Shown: positions 47,779-56,483, counted from the stretch's first letter. The stretch is DNA of 64,000 nt from Methylobacter psychrophilus (GCF_025583945.1 NZ_JAOEGU010000009.1:1-64000), one strand, 5' to 3'. Notes: generated by a model from the sequence alone, not told the origin. A program made the numbers and translations.

Positions 47779-48773
47779 ACTATTGGCGCGCTAAAACTGA
47801 CTTCGCCAGATGCAAAAGCCTGAATGGTACCATCCGGCTTTTTAATCAATAACAAGCCATTATCATCAATGCCGGCAACAATACCTTCAATTTGTTGCTG
47901 ACCAACAAACAAGGTCGCCAAATGACCTTTCAGACAATCATAGCTGCGCCATTCATCAAGATAAGCCTTAATGCCGACCGTTTCAAAGCCGTTAACAATA
48001 GCCAGAATATGCTTTAATACGGCTCCCGCCAGCAGGTTTCTGGGCAACGGCTTTTTACCGCTGATGTTGGTCAGATCCGTCCAGGCCTGAGTAATACTTT
48101 GGGCTTGTATTTCAGGTAAAAACAAATTTAATCCCAAACCGATAACCGCCGCACAAGGTCCATCGGCTTCACCGGATACTTCGATCAATATACCGCCCAA
48201 TTTTTTACCCTGACTGTAAATATCATTAGGCCACTTTAAACCGACATCATTAATATCATGCTGCTTTAACGCCCTGATAACGGCAACGCCAATAGCCAGA
48301 CTTAAGCCTGCCGTTCCAATAATGCCGCCTTGTTGAAAGCGCCAAAGTAATGAGACATAAATATTGCTGCCGTAAGGTGAAATCCATTGTCGCCCTCGCC
48401 GGCCTTTACCCGCCGTTTGATGCTCGGCAAAACAGACAAAACCGGACGCGGCATTATTACGGGAGTGCTCTACCAGATAACTGTTGGTCGAACCAAGGCT
48501 GTCATGGATTTCCAACGTTGAAACAAGTGCTTTATGCGCTTCGCCAAGGCTGGCGTTGATTTTGGACGGAGTCAATAATTCCAGCGCTTTATCCAAGCGA
48601 TAACCTTTACCGCTAACAGCCGAATGGTGCAGTCCTAATTCAGACAACCCTTTTAACTGTTTACAGATAGCCGATCGACTAACACCGAATATTTCGGCTA
48701 ATTCAGTGCCGGAATGAAATTCACCATCAGCCAGTAACGTTAAGATTTTTTTTTGTTTATCAGAAATAAGCAC
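47775..48773 (-). CDS. birA: Biotin-protein ligase and biotin operon repressor
   Basis: A 332-residue bifunctional BirA. Residues 1-65 form a winged helix (SGTELAEIFGVSRSAICKQL) that would bind the bio operator. The central ligase domain has the biotinyl-AMP loop GKGRRGRQWISPYGSNIYVSLLWRF and KWPNDIY with the catalytic Lys. A small C-terminal SH3-like domain (ATLFVGQQQIEGIVAGID) ends it. It can therefore both biotinylate AccB and regulate biotin genes. Confidence 0.95.
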   Translation of the reverse strand: MLISDKQKKILTLLADGEFHSGTELAEIFGVSRSAICKQLKGLSELGLHHSAVSGKGYRLDKALELLTPSKINASLGEAHKALVSTLEIHDSLGSTNSYLVEHSRNNAASGFVCFAEHQTAGKGRRGRQWISPYGSNIYVSLLWRFQQGGIIGTAGLSLAIGVAVIRALKQHDINDVGLKWPNDIYSQGKKLGGILIEVSGEADGPCAAVIGLGLNLFLPEIQAQSITQAWTDLTNISGKKPLPRNLLAGAVLKHILAIVNGFETVGIKAYLDEWRSYDCLKGHLATLFVGQQQIEGIVAGIDDNGLLLIKKPDGTIQAFASGEVSFSAPIV

Positions 48774-49194
48774 AGATTTTGTCTTTAAAATCGAAAGAAT
48801 GATGATTTATTTGATCCGTAAATAAATCTTAAAAGATCACCGCAAAGAAAGAAAACCTCGTGTCCTTCGGGTCTTCGTGGTGAATAAAAACGCTTAACAA
48901 CCTGCTACCGGATGCCTTTACAATTCAGCGAATTATACGTCAACCAGGCGTATTATTGTCGATATTTAAAGAACTGTCATTACCGCTTTATCGGCCAGTC
49001 ATTTAAATAATAACTTGCTCCTTGCTCCGGTTTATAGAACTGTATATGATTTAGCTTTTACCCCCCTGATCCAATAATGCACGCACACACCGCAGCGGAT
49101 TTTAAATAAAAAACCCCACCTTGAGTTTTCCGCAAGTTAAGTGTAACCGTGACGAGTATAAACACACACGAGGAATGCCCTTAAGGAAAATAAA
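48774..49194. other. Divergent intergenic region between birA and ppsA, with a family C repeat
   Basis: No gene is seen. A C-family palindrome occupies 48838-48883 (TCACCGCAAAGAAAG facing CCTCGTGTCC and TTCGTGGTGA). As the flanking genes diverge, this copy cannot be a terminator for either. The promoters of birA and ppsA must lie here. Confidence 0.55.
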
Positions 49195-51609
49195 ATGTCC
49201 ACACAAACAAATTATATCCGTTGGTTTAATGAATTAACGATAGACGATGTGCCTTTGGTTGGCGGAAAAAATGCCTCTTTAGGTGAAATGTACCGCGAAT
49301 TAACACCACAAGGCGTCCAAATACCCAATGGCTTTGCAGTGACCGCTGAGGCCTACCGTTATTTACTTGAACAAGCCGGTGCTTGGCAACCATTACATCA
49401 CGCGCTGGATGACTTAAATCCGGAAGATGTCGTTGATCTTGCCAGTCGTGCGCGTAAGGCACGCGATATTATCTATGCAGCCCCTTTTCCGGCTGACCTT
49501 GAAAACCAGATTCTCAAAGCCTATGCACAATTGCATCAGCAATACGGCGATGATATGAGCGTTGCAGTACGAAGCTCAGCCACTGCCGAAGATTTACCCA
49601 CTGCCAGCTTTGCCGGACAACAAGATACCTTTCTTAATATACGCGGTGAGTTTTCCTTACTGGATGCCTGTAAACGCTGTTTTGCCAGTTTATTTACTGA
49701 CCGGGCTATCCATTACCGCGTTGATCAGGGTTTTGACCATTTCAAACTGGCCCTGTCAATCGGTATCATGAAAATGGTGCGCTCTGATCTGAAGGCCAGT
49801 GGCGTCATGTTTTCTCTGGATACCGAATCCGGTTTTAGCGATGTCGTTTTTATTACCGGCGCTTATGGCTTGGGTGAAAATGTCGTCCAAGGCTCGGTAG
49901 ATCCCGACGAATTTTATGTACACAAACCGACCTTTGAGCAAGGTCATCGTGTCGTATTAAAACGTACCTTGGGCGCAAAAAAGATAAAAATGGTTTATAG
50001 CGATGGACGTACGCGAGAACCGACTCAAAACATTGTTACCTCCGCCGAAGAACGTAATCATTTTTGTCTTAATGACCAGGATGTTTTAACGCTGGCCGAC
50101 TATGCCATCAAAATAGAAAAACATTACAGCGCCAAGGCAGGTCAGAAAAAACCAATGGATATTGAATGGGCAAAAGATGGCATTGACGGCATCCTGTATA
50201 TTGTTCAGGCACGACCTGAAACGGTCGTATCCCAATTGAGCGGTATGCTATTAGAGCAATATGTACTTAACAGTAAAGCTACGCCGGTGGTTACCGGGCA
50301 TTCGGTAGGCAGTAAAATTGCCACCGGTAACGCCCGTATTATTGACAATGTCAGACAGCTGGCTGACTTTAAAGCGGGCGATGTACTGGTTGCCGATATT
50401 ACGACACCGGATTGGGAACCAGTAATGAAAATTGCCTCAGCCATAGTCACCAACCGTGGCGGGCGTACCTGCCATGCTGCCATTATCTCACGTGAATTAG
50501 GCGTGCCTGCGGTAGTCGGTTGTGATAACGCTACCACAACACTTAAAAATAATACCCCCATAACAGTATCCTGTGCTGAAGGCGACAATGGCAACGTCTA
50601 TGAAGGTATCCTTGATTTTGAAATTAAATCCACCAACCTGGCCGGCCTGAAGCGTCCAAAAACTAAAATTATGTTGAATATCGGCAACCCGGAACTGGCT
50701 TTTAAAACCAGTTTCCTGCCCAATGACGGCGTGGGTTTGGCGCGTATGGAATTTATTATCACCGAATATATCAAAGCGCATCCCATGGCGTTAATCCATC
50801 CGGAACGTGTGCAAGATAACCAAGAACGTGAACAACTGGCCGAATTAACCCGTAACTACGCAACCCCTGAAGATTTTTTTATTCAACGCCTGTCGGAAGG
50901 CGTGGGTACGATTGCCGCCGCTTTTTATCCCAAACCCGTGGTGGTGCGAATGTCCGATTTTAAAACCAACGAATACGCCACCTTATTGGGTGGTCGCTGG
51001 TTTGAGTTTGATGAACCCAACCCGATGATCGGTTTTCGTGGCGCTTCACGTTATACCCATCCCGCTTATGCCGAAGGCTTTGCATTGGAATGCGCGGCCA
51101 TGAAACGGGTACGCGACGACATGGGTCTGACCAATGTTATCTTGATGATTCCTTTTTGCCGACGCGTCCAGGAAGCCAAAAAGGTACTTGATTACATGGC
51201 GCAACTGGGACTAAAGCGGGGTGAAAACGGCCTGGAAATCTATGTGATGTGCGAGATTCCCAATAACGTTATCCTGATTGATGCCTTCTCCAAGCATTTT
51301 GACGGTTTTTCTATCGGCTCTAATGATCTTACTCAACTCACTTTAGGCGTAGACCGTGATTCCGCGATAGTCGCCGAAGACTTTGACGAACGTGATGCCG
51401 GCGTTAAAGCAATGATCCGGTTGGCCGTAGAAGGCTCAAAGCGCAACGGCAAACATTGCGGCCTGTGCGGTCAAGCACCGTCGGATTATCCTGAAATGGC
51501 CGATTATCTGGTGGAAATCGGCATAGACTCGATGAGCCTAAACCCTGATACCGTGCTGCAAACGACTCAACAGGTCTTGGAAACTGAAAAACGACTGGGT
51601 CGGGGTTAA
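49195..51609 (+). CDS. ppsA: Phosphoenolpyruvate synthase
   Basis: An 804-residue PEP synthase converting pyruvate and ATP to PEP, AMP and phosphate. Order: ATP-binding domain (VAVRSSATAEDLPTASFAGQQ), mobile His domain with GGRTCHAAIISRELGVP as the phosphohistidine site, and the PEP/pyruvate barrel (GFRGASRY, EIYVMCEIPNNVILID, GSNDLTQLTLGVDRDS, CGLCGQAPSDYPEM). The length and C-terminal LNPDTVLQTTQQVL match PpsA rather than PPDK. A TAAGGAAA site precedes the ATG. A half C-family repeat follows at 51626-51658. Confidence 0.97.
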   Translation: MSTQTNYIRWFNELTIDDVPLVGGKNASLGEMYRELTPQGVQIPNGFAVTAEAYRYLLEQAGAWQPLHHALDDLNPEDVVDLASRARKARDIIYAAPFPADLENQILKAYAQLHQQYGDDMSVAVRSSATAEDLPTASFAGQQDTFLNIRGEFSLLDACKRCFASLFTDRAIHYRVDQGFDHFKLALSIGIMKMVRSDLKASGVMFSLDTESGFSDVVFITGAYGLGENVVQGSVDPDEFYVHKPTFEQGHRVVLKRTLGAKKIKMVYSDGRTREPTQNIVTSAEERNHFCLNDQDVLTLADYAIKIEKHYSAKAGQKKPMDIEWAKDGIDGILYIVQARPETVVSQLSGMLLEQYVLNSKATPVVTGHSVGSKIATGNARIIDNVRQLADFKAGDVLVADITTPDWEPVMKIASAIVTNRGGRTCHAAIISRELGVPAVVGCDNATTTLKNNTPITVSCAEGDNGNVYEGILDFEIKSTNLAGLKRPKTKIMLNIGNPELAFKTSFLPNDGVGLARMEFIITEYIKAHPMALIHPERVQDNQEREQLAELTRNYATPEDFFIQRLSEGVGTIAAAFYPKPVVVRMSDFKTNEYATLLGGRWFEFDEPNPMIGFRGASRYTHPAYAEGFALECAAMKRVRDDMGLTNVILMIPFCRRVQEAKKVLDYMAQLGLKRGENGLEIYVMCEIPNNVILIDAFSKHFDGFSIGSNDLTQLTLGVDRDSAIVAEDFDERDAGVKAMIRLAVEGSKRNGKHCGLCGQAPSDYPEMADYLVEIGIDSMSLNPDTVLQTTQQVLETEKRLGRG

Positions 51610-51763
51610 ACAAGCAAAAGCCAAGGTCCACGAAAGACACGAAAAGCACGAAAAAAGACACTAAATTATTGCTTTTTCGGGGCTGGCAATCAATAAGCAG
51701 GAGGCGATAACATCCCTTCAAGGAATTAGGGGTTATTATCGGTAAAATAATCCTGCTTTAAAT

Positions 51764-51797
51764 GGCTGATTCCCAAGTTGGAGCTTGGAAATCAGCC
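51764..51797. terminator. Palindrome GGCTGATTcCCAAG/CTTGGaAATCAGCC between convergent genes
   Basis: A near-perfect stem-loop (GGCTGATT, CCAAG, then CTTGG, AATCAGCC) between ppsA and the PEP-CTERM gene. Its core AAGTTGGAgCTTGG is shared with repeats at 52869-52912 and 54860-54896, so it is a family element that can also end both transcripts. Confidence 0.6.
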
Positions 51798-51807
51798 AAT
51801 CACCTAA

Positions 51808-52545
51808 TTAACCGATATTTTTACGACGCTTTAAGCCCATTAACCCAACTATAGCGCTACCGAAGAGCCAAAACGCACCGGGTACCGGAACGGCGGCAAC
51901 ATCGCCCGGGCGAACAGCCCATGCGTAGAACTGGCCGAACTTATAGGGGGCGCCCTGGTAGCCACTGCTGGTATTTAAGCCCCACGCGGCGCTTGGATCG
52001 GGCGCGTACTCACTACCCGACCAGTACACATAGCTCTGGATGTTAGTAAATAGATCATAGTTGGCATTATGAGTTGTTGCAATATCTGTCCAAGCTGCAC
52101 CACCTAATTGGTCGTAAAACAAATCACCCATTTGGCTACTGGTGACATTGATTCCATCAGCTTTTACTGGTGTAGAGGGTAAGCTCCAGCCCGTAACACC
52201 ACCCAGCGTCAAGTTGTTAGCCCAAGCTTGTGCGCCAAACCAGGTCATTGTGCCAGTGTCGGTATTAAAGTCTGCGCTGGTCAGGTTATAGATACCCGTA
52301 TACCCATCATAATAATTCGCCGTATCATGAATAACCCCATCGTTAGCCGCGATAATGTCACTGACCATATTAGGATTACTCGCCGCCTGGGTTTGAAACA
52401 AGTTGGCATCGGCTGCCCACGTAATGTTGTTGACAGTGTCATAGACCATACCACCGGTACGTGCCAACAGCGCCGCTTGTGCTGTGCCGGTTGATACGCT
52501 ACTGGCCAGCAATGCCAATACCAGCGCTATTTTTTTATATTGCAT
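51808..52545 (-). CDS. PEP-CTERM surface protein with Lcl/DUF1566-like domain
   Basis: A 245-residue exported protein. Signal peptide residues 1-24 (ALVLALLASSVSTGTAQA). The mature part starts with LARTGGMVYDTVNNITWAAD, then WFGAQAWANNLTLGGVTGW, YDQLGGAAW and YVYWSGSEY, all features of the Lcl/DUF1566 fold. C-terminal sorting tail: VPVPGAFWLFGSAIVGLMGLKRRK, split as a Pro motif, a membrane helix and a basic end. This is the exosortase-type PEP-CTERM signal in its WLFGS variant. Exosortase is not encoded here. The upstream leader has a candidate cyclic-di-GMP riboswitch. Confidence 0.85.
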   Translation of the reverse strand: MQYKKIALVLALLASSVSTGTAQAALLARTGGMVYDTVNNITWAADANLFQTQAASNPNMVSDIIAANDGVIHDTANYYDGYTGIYNLTSADFNTDTGTMTWFGAQAWANNLTLGGVTGWSLPSTPVKADGINVTSSQMGDLFYDQLGGAAWTDIATTHNANYDLFTNIQSYVYWSGSEYAPDPSAAWGLNTSSGYQGAPYKFGQFYAWAVRPGDVAAVPVPGAFWLFGSAIVGLMGLKRRKNIG

Positions 52546-52577
52546 GTTGTTACCTACGTAAAATTATCATTAAATTT

Positions 52578-52655
52578 AACGCAACCCGGCTGGCCTTTAT
52601 TAAAGGCTCCGTAGCTTTCCGTCCTTATCTTGCAATAAGTTTGGCTTGTTCATCC
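52578..52655 (-). promoter_or_regulatory. Candidate cyclic-di-GMP-I (GEMM) riboswitch in the PEP-CTERM gene leader
   Basis: On the minus strand the leader has the GEMM-I order of elements: AACAAGCCAAAC (52650-52639), a 5-bp stem CTTAT/ATAAG closed on a GCAA tetraloop, GGACGGAAAGCTACGG (52624-52609), a perfect hairpin GCCTTT-AAT-AAAGGC, and GCCGGGTTGC ending at 52581. The consensus has GGACGCAAAGC and AGGGCAAAC. Here the C and G that pair across the binding site appear exchanged (C in GCCAAAC, G in ACGGAAAGC), which would be a compensatory change. The third stem is short and no tetraloop receptor is obvious. Only 36 bases separate the aptamer from the ATG. Confidence 0.6.
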
Positions 52656-52868
52656 ATGAATCATGGGCACTTGGATAAGTGGAACACGAGCTTGCAATTT
52701 TATTAAGCAGATAACTTTGCTTGAACATAAATACCTAAAGTATTTATGTAATCTTTAAACTACTAAAAGACTATAACAGATAAAAATACCAAGTACAGCT
52801 TTGAATTGTATCGAAATGCATCGAAATGTATCAAGTAACCTAAATATACTAAATTCATAGACTGTGCT

Positions 52869-52912
52869 GAATAAACTGGTTGCTAAGTTGGAACTTGGCA
52901 ACCAGTTTATTC
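52869..52912. repeat. Long palindrome in the divergent PEP-CTERM intergenic region
   Basis: GAATAAACTGGTTGC and GCAACCAGTTTATTC are perfect 15-base arms around AAGTTGGAACTT. It lies upstream of both divergent genes, so it is not a terminator. It belongs to the same AAGTTGGAACTTGG family as the element at 51764-51797. The rest of the gap 52656-53196 shows no gene. Confidence 0.65.
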
Positions 52913-53196
52913 AATATTGATTTCGTGTATTTAATATATTTTTTTGTCTTTCATGTCTTTCGTACTTTTCATGAGCTATGGCCATCATTTCATGAAACAG
53001 TGGCAAAATTGAACGAAAGGTGAATTATTCGATACGGTTCACACTTTTGTAACAAATAAAAAGTAAATTAGGATTCAACTTGACAGACCTAGCGTGTTGT
53101 TGAGGGTGAAAGCAATTATTAGCGGCTCAATTATGCCTGGCTTATTTAATTGCAAATTAACCATTTATATTAACAACATCAAGGATTCCAAAGCTT

Positions 53197-54816
53197 ATGA
53201 AACATACACGTATTACCCTCGCTATTGCCGTTGCCGTAGCGCTAGCCTCCACAACCGCCAATGCAACCGGTGGTTTTAGCTACTCTCATGAATGGACTTT
53301 CAGCCATACTGCCGCTAATGGCTCAAATTCAATGGGCTCTGAAATTCTCTCCTACGACGCCCTAAACAATCGTCTATGGGTGGCAGGTACGGATGCAAAC
53401 CAATTAAACCTTGGTCAAGGCGGTATTGATATCCTTGATTTGTCCGGCAATCTGGTCAATTCCTTTTCTACTAGCTCGCTAGGCGGCATCAATAGCGTCG
53501 CTGTAAAGAACGGCCAAGCAGCGATAGCCATCACAGCCCCCAACAAGACCAATGCCGGTTTGGTGAGTTTTTATAATGCTAATACCTATGCACATCAGGC
53601 GGATGTGACGGTCGGCGCTAATCCTGATGCTGTCACTTACACACCAGATGGTAGTCGTTTGTTAGTGGCCAATGAAGCCGAACCAAGCAGTTATTTGGTT
53701 GGCCCTGGTGGCGATCCAGTTGGCTCAGTGAGCATTATCAATACAACCACTTTTACTTCACAGACCGCTGGTTTTGAGAGCTTTAATGGCTCGGCTGCAG
53801 CACTTAAGGCTGCAGGTGTCAGACTTACCGGCCCCAATGCTTCTGTTGCCCAAGATCTTGAACCCGAATACATCGCAGTAAGCGCAGATGGCACCAAAGC
53901 TTACGCAACCCTGCAAGAAGCTAATTCAGTGGCGGAGATCGATATCGCTACGGCAACCATTACCAACATTAAAGCCATGGGCTTGAAAGACCACAGCCTG
54001 GCGGGCAACGGCCTGGATGTTTCAGATCGTGACGGATCAGGCAAAAGCCCCCTGAACGGCAATATCCAAAATTGGAACGTGATGGGAATGTATATGCCAG
54101 ATGGCATAGCGAGTTTTACCAACAGCGGCAGTCAATACTATGTAACGGCCAACGAAGGCGATTCTCGTGGCGATTGGGCAGGTGGTAATGATGAAATCCG
54201 CGTCGGCGATGCAACCATTGATTCCGCTCTAAACGCTACTCTGACCGCTGCGCATGGTGCTGACTGGCAAACCAATAACGACAAACTAAATCGTTTAACC
54301 GTCTCTACCAGCGGCGACACCGATGGCGATGGCGACCTTGATCAGTTGCAAGTGTTTGGTGGACGATCTTTCTCGATTTTAGATGCTAACGGTACAATGG
54401 TGTCCGATTCCGGCGATCAGATAGAGCAAATCATAAAGGCTAATTACCCGTCAATTTGGGATGACAGCCGTAGCGACAATAAAGGACCAGAGCCAGAAAG
54501 CGCAATAGTGGGTAAAGTTAATGGCCGCGATATATTGTTTCTGGGCCTGGAGCGATCCAATGCCATCATGGCTTGGGACATTAGCAACTTGGCGAGCATC
54601 CTATACCTCGATACAATTTTCACTGCAGGTGATGTAGGTCCGGAAGGAATAAGCTTTTTCTCTAACGCCGCAGGCAGCTATCTTGCTGTAAGCAACGAGG
54701 TTAGCGAAACCACTTCGCTGTATCAAGTCGCCGCAGTTCCTGTTCCTGCAGCAATTTGGTTATTCGGCTCGGCAATGGCAGGCTTTGGTGTCTTGACTCG
54801 TCGACGCAAAGCCTAA
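53197..54816 (+). CDS. Choice-of-anchor I family secreted protein with PEP-CTERM tail
   Basis: A 539-residue exported protein with a signal peptide (1-23, VALASTTANA) and a seven-bladed-propeller-like body. Repeated strands are NAGLVSFYNANTYA, PDAVTYTPDGSRLLVANEAEP, EYIAVSADGTKAYATLQEANS and YYVTANEGDSRGDW. An Asp-rich loop (TDGDGDLDQL), possibly calcium-binding, follows. These are the marks of the 'choice-of-anchor I' family. The C-terminus VPVPAAIWLFGSAMAGFGVL plus RRRK is an exosortase sorting signal like that of the divergent neighbour. The ribosome site AAGGA lies 12 bases before the ATG. No riboswitch-like leader is seen. Confidence 0.85.
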   Translation: MKHTRITLAIAVAVALASTTANATGGFSYSHEWTFSHTAANGSNSMGSEILSYDALNNRLWVAGTDANQLNLGQGGIDILDLSGNLVNSFSTSSLGGINSVAVKNGQAAIAITAPNKTNAGLVSFYNANTYAHQADVTVGANPDAVTYTPDGSRLLVANEAEPSSYLVGPGGDPVGSVSIINTTTFTSQTAGFESFNGSAAALKAAGVRLTGPNASVAQDLEPEYIAVSADGTKAYATLQEANSVAEIDIATATITNIKAMGLKDHSLAGNGLDVSDRDGSGKSPLNGNIQNWNVMGMYMPDGIASFTNSGSQYYVTANEGDSRGDWAGGNDEIRVGDATIDSALNATLTAAHGADWQTNNDKLNRLTVSTSGDTDGDGDLDQLQVFGGRSFSILDANGTMVSDSGDQIEQIIKANYPSIWDDSRSDNKGPEPESAIVGKVNGRDILFLGLERSNAIMAWDISNLASILYLDTIFTAGDVGPEGISFFSNAAGSYLAVSNEVSETTSLYQVAAVPVPAAIWLFGSAMAGFGVLTRRRKA

Positions 54817-54859
54817 AAGCCGGTATTTTATCAGCATAAAGCGTTGGGCTACATGCATT

Positions 54860-54896
54860 ACCGGTTCCCAAGCCGAAACTTGGAGTCAACGCGGTA
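54860..54896. repeat. Degenerate palindrome downstream of the choice-of-anchor gene
   Basis: TACCGGTTCCCAAG faces CTTGGagTCAACGCGGTA. Related to the elements at 51764 and 52869, and placed where a terminator for the choice-of-anchor gene would be expected. Confidence 0.5.
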
Positions 54897-54924
54897 AGGT
54901 ATAAATAGGTAGGGCATAAATATC

Positions 54925-55038
54925 TATAGTCTTTTAGAAATTAAATTTCGATTATATTAAATTTAAAGCCCGTACGGATAACATCCCTTGAAGGGATGGT
55001 ATCCGTTTGCATCGAAATTATTTATCTGAAAGTCTATA
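54925..55038. repeat. MITE-like element, family A, copy 2
   Basis: TATAGTCTTTTAGAAATTAA at the left and TTATCTGAAAGTCTATA at the right, with inner AAATTTCGAT/ATCGAAATT arms. At the apex is the hairpin ATCCCTTGAAGGGAT, framed by GGATAAC and GTATCCG. Copy 3 at 56510-56622 shares this apex with matching compensatory changes. Confidence 0.75.
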
Positions 55039-55085
55039 GCATATTGCGCCCTACTTTTAATCCGTCTTATGGCTTTAATTAATGA

Positions 55086-55163
55086 GTAGGATGGGTAGAG
55101 CGAAAGCCATCGAATAACCGATTGAATATGATGGGTTTCGGCTATTGCTTCTACCCATCCTAC
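55086..55163. repeat. Dispersed palindrome GTAGGATGGGTAGAGCG
   Basis: GTAGGATGGGTAGAGCGAAA is answered by the inverse TTCGGCTATTGCTTCTACCC and ATCCTAC. It is the same design as the GTAGGTTGGATTAGCG repeat after ilvD but with a different sequence. Confidence 0.6.
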
Positions 55164-55259
55164 GCGCTTTAATAGCTTTTGAAACGTTTGGGACGGGGTT
55201 ATAAAACTCCGTCCCGCGTTATAATTTGCGAACCAGCTCAGTAAATACCGCAACGGTGT

Positions 55260-55696
55260 TTTAAAAAACCTTTATTCACTCTCCCCGTCAAGCCACTGGC
55301 ACTGCCAGAACCTTTACCGGCAATGCCGAAACCTTTAGTAGCACTGCCAGCAGCTCTACCAGCACTCTCAGTACCTTTACTCGCTTTTCCAATACCTTTA
55401 TTGGCTCTATCAGAAGCTCTCAAGTAGTCCCAATACCTTGCTTGGCAATGCCAGTAAAGGTGCTGGCAGAGGCAATACCTTTATCACCAATGCCAATACC
55501 TTTGCTGGCAATGGCGTTAAGGTTTTGGCAGTGCCAATAAAGGTACTGGCATTGTCACTAAAGGTGATTGAGTAGCCACTAAAGGTACTGGCAAAGCGAC
55601 TAAAGGTACCGGGATAGTCAGCATAGATACTGGCAGTGCAAATAAAGGTGCTGGCAGTGCCAGTAACTTGCTGAGCAGTGCCAATACCATTATTAC
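55260..55696. repeat. Array of about 20 degenerate 21-base units with an orientation switch
   Basis: The stretch is built from units of 21 bases on the pattern GGCANTGCCANTA plus AAGGTNCT or its reverse CCTTTA. Left of about 55430 the CCTTTA form prevails. From about 55530 the AAGGTACT form prevails, with a mixed zone between. The unit contains the self-complementary core GGCAnTGCC. Translated, both strands give a 7-residue rhythm: minus strand GSATKGF-GIAGKGS-GSASGLT, plus strand GKATKGT-GIVSIDT-GSANKGA, but stops occur on the plus strand (TGA-G after GTGIVTKGD). A minus-strand frame at 55238-55423 is open but has no ribosome site. It is not a CRISPR: no spacers. The rest of 54817-55955 contains repeats only and no gene. 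Confidence 0.75.
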
Positions 55697-55955
55697 TTAA
55701 TGCAACCCCTTTACCCGCATAACCGGTAAAGGAATCAAGCTATCCAAGCGCCAAACGACAAGGGATAAAAGCACTATGCGATTTTATAATACGCTAAAAG
55801 TTTTGCAGGTTATTATTATTAATACCGCCGGGACATCAGGTTTTATTGACGCTTGCCGGTAATAATCCGTGCAAGCATCTTCAGACCGCTATAATAACTA
55901 TCAGGCATCTGCCCCATACCCGTTTTAATTAATCCATCAGAGGGCTTTTATTAAC

Positions 55956-56483
55956 ATGACATACTTTTTTATAACACTAGTCTTTGTTGCCAGCTTCTTG
56001 TCTGGATGCGCTGATAACGCTGGCTCTCATCAATTGCTGGGTTCAGCGATGAGTAGTAATCAGGCAGACCGATTTTCTGATTTGGTTATTACCGTTAAAG
56101 CGGATAATCACGTGACGTTAAATCAAACTGATACCGATAGAATGACGAAACTGATTGTGGCAGATATAAAAACCACTAGCCCAAAGCGTTTTAAAAGCAT
56201 CAATACCGGCGCTCCCGGTTCGACAACGCTCAACGCTTCGGTGGCTATAAAAAACTATGATGAAGGCAGTGCTTTTGCGCGATTTATGATGATAGGCTTG
56301 GGACAAATGCATATTGATGCCGAGGTAACGCTTGCCGACTCTTTATCCAATGAAAAAATGGCCCGCTATGAAGTCAATAAGACTTTCGCATGGCATGGTT
56401 TTTATGGTGCACTGACGGATATAAAAGATACCGAGGTTGGCTTTTGCAAAGCGGTTGCAGATGCCATTCTTGGCAAAGATTAG
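55956..56483 (+). CDS. DUF4410-like outer-membrane lipoprotein
   Basis: A 175-residue lipoprotein. Signal sequence with lipobox FLSGC (Cys at residue 18). The mature protein shows DRFSDLVITVKADNHVTLNQ, SPKRFKSINTGAP, LNASVAIKNYDEGSAFARFM and LGQMHIDAEVTLADSLSNE, the strand pattern of DUF4410 domains. No Asp at position +2 (ADNA follows the Cys), so sorting to the outer membrane is likely. Function unknown. A repeat-rich gap lies upstream and the family A element follows. Confidence 0.75.
   Translation: MTYFFITLVFVASFLSGCADNAGSHQLLGSAMSSNQADRFSDLVITVKADNHVTLNQTDTDRMTKLIVADIKTTSPKRFKSINTGAPGSTTLNASVAIKNYDEGSAFARFMMIGLGQMHIDAEVTLADSLSNEKMARYEVNKTFAWHGFYGALTDIKDTEVGFCKAVADAILGKD

Noticed and set aside
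55238-55423. Minus-strand protein of 61 residues in the repeat array
   Set aside because: It follows the repeat rhythm rather than protein-like composition, has no ribosome site, and the pattern continues beyond the frame on both sides.
55260-55696. CRISPR array
   Set aside because: Units are contiguous 21-base repeats with no unique spacers and no cas genes are in the window.
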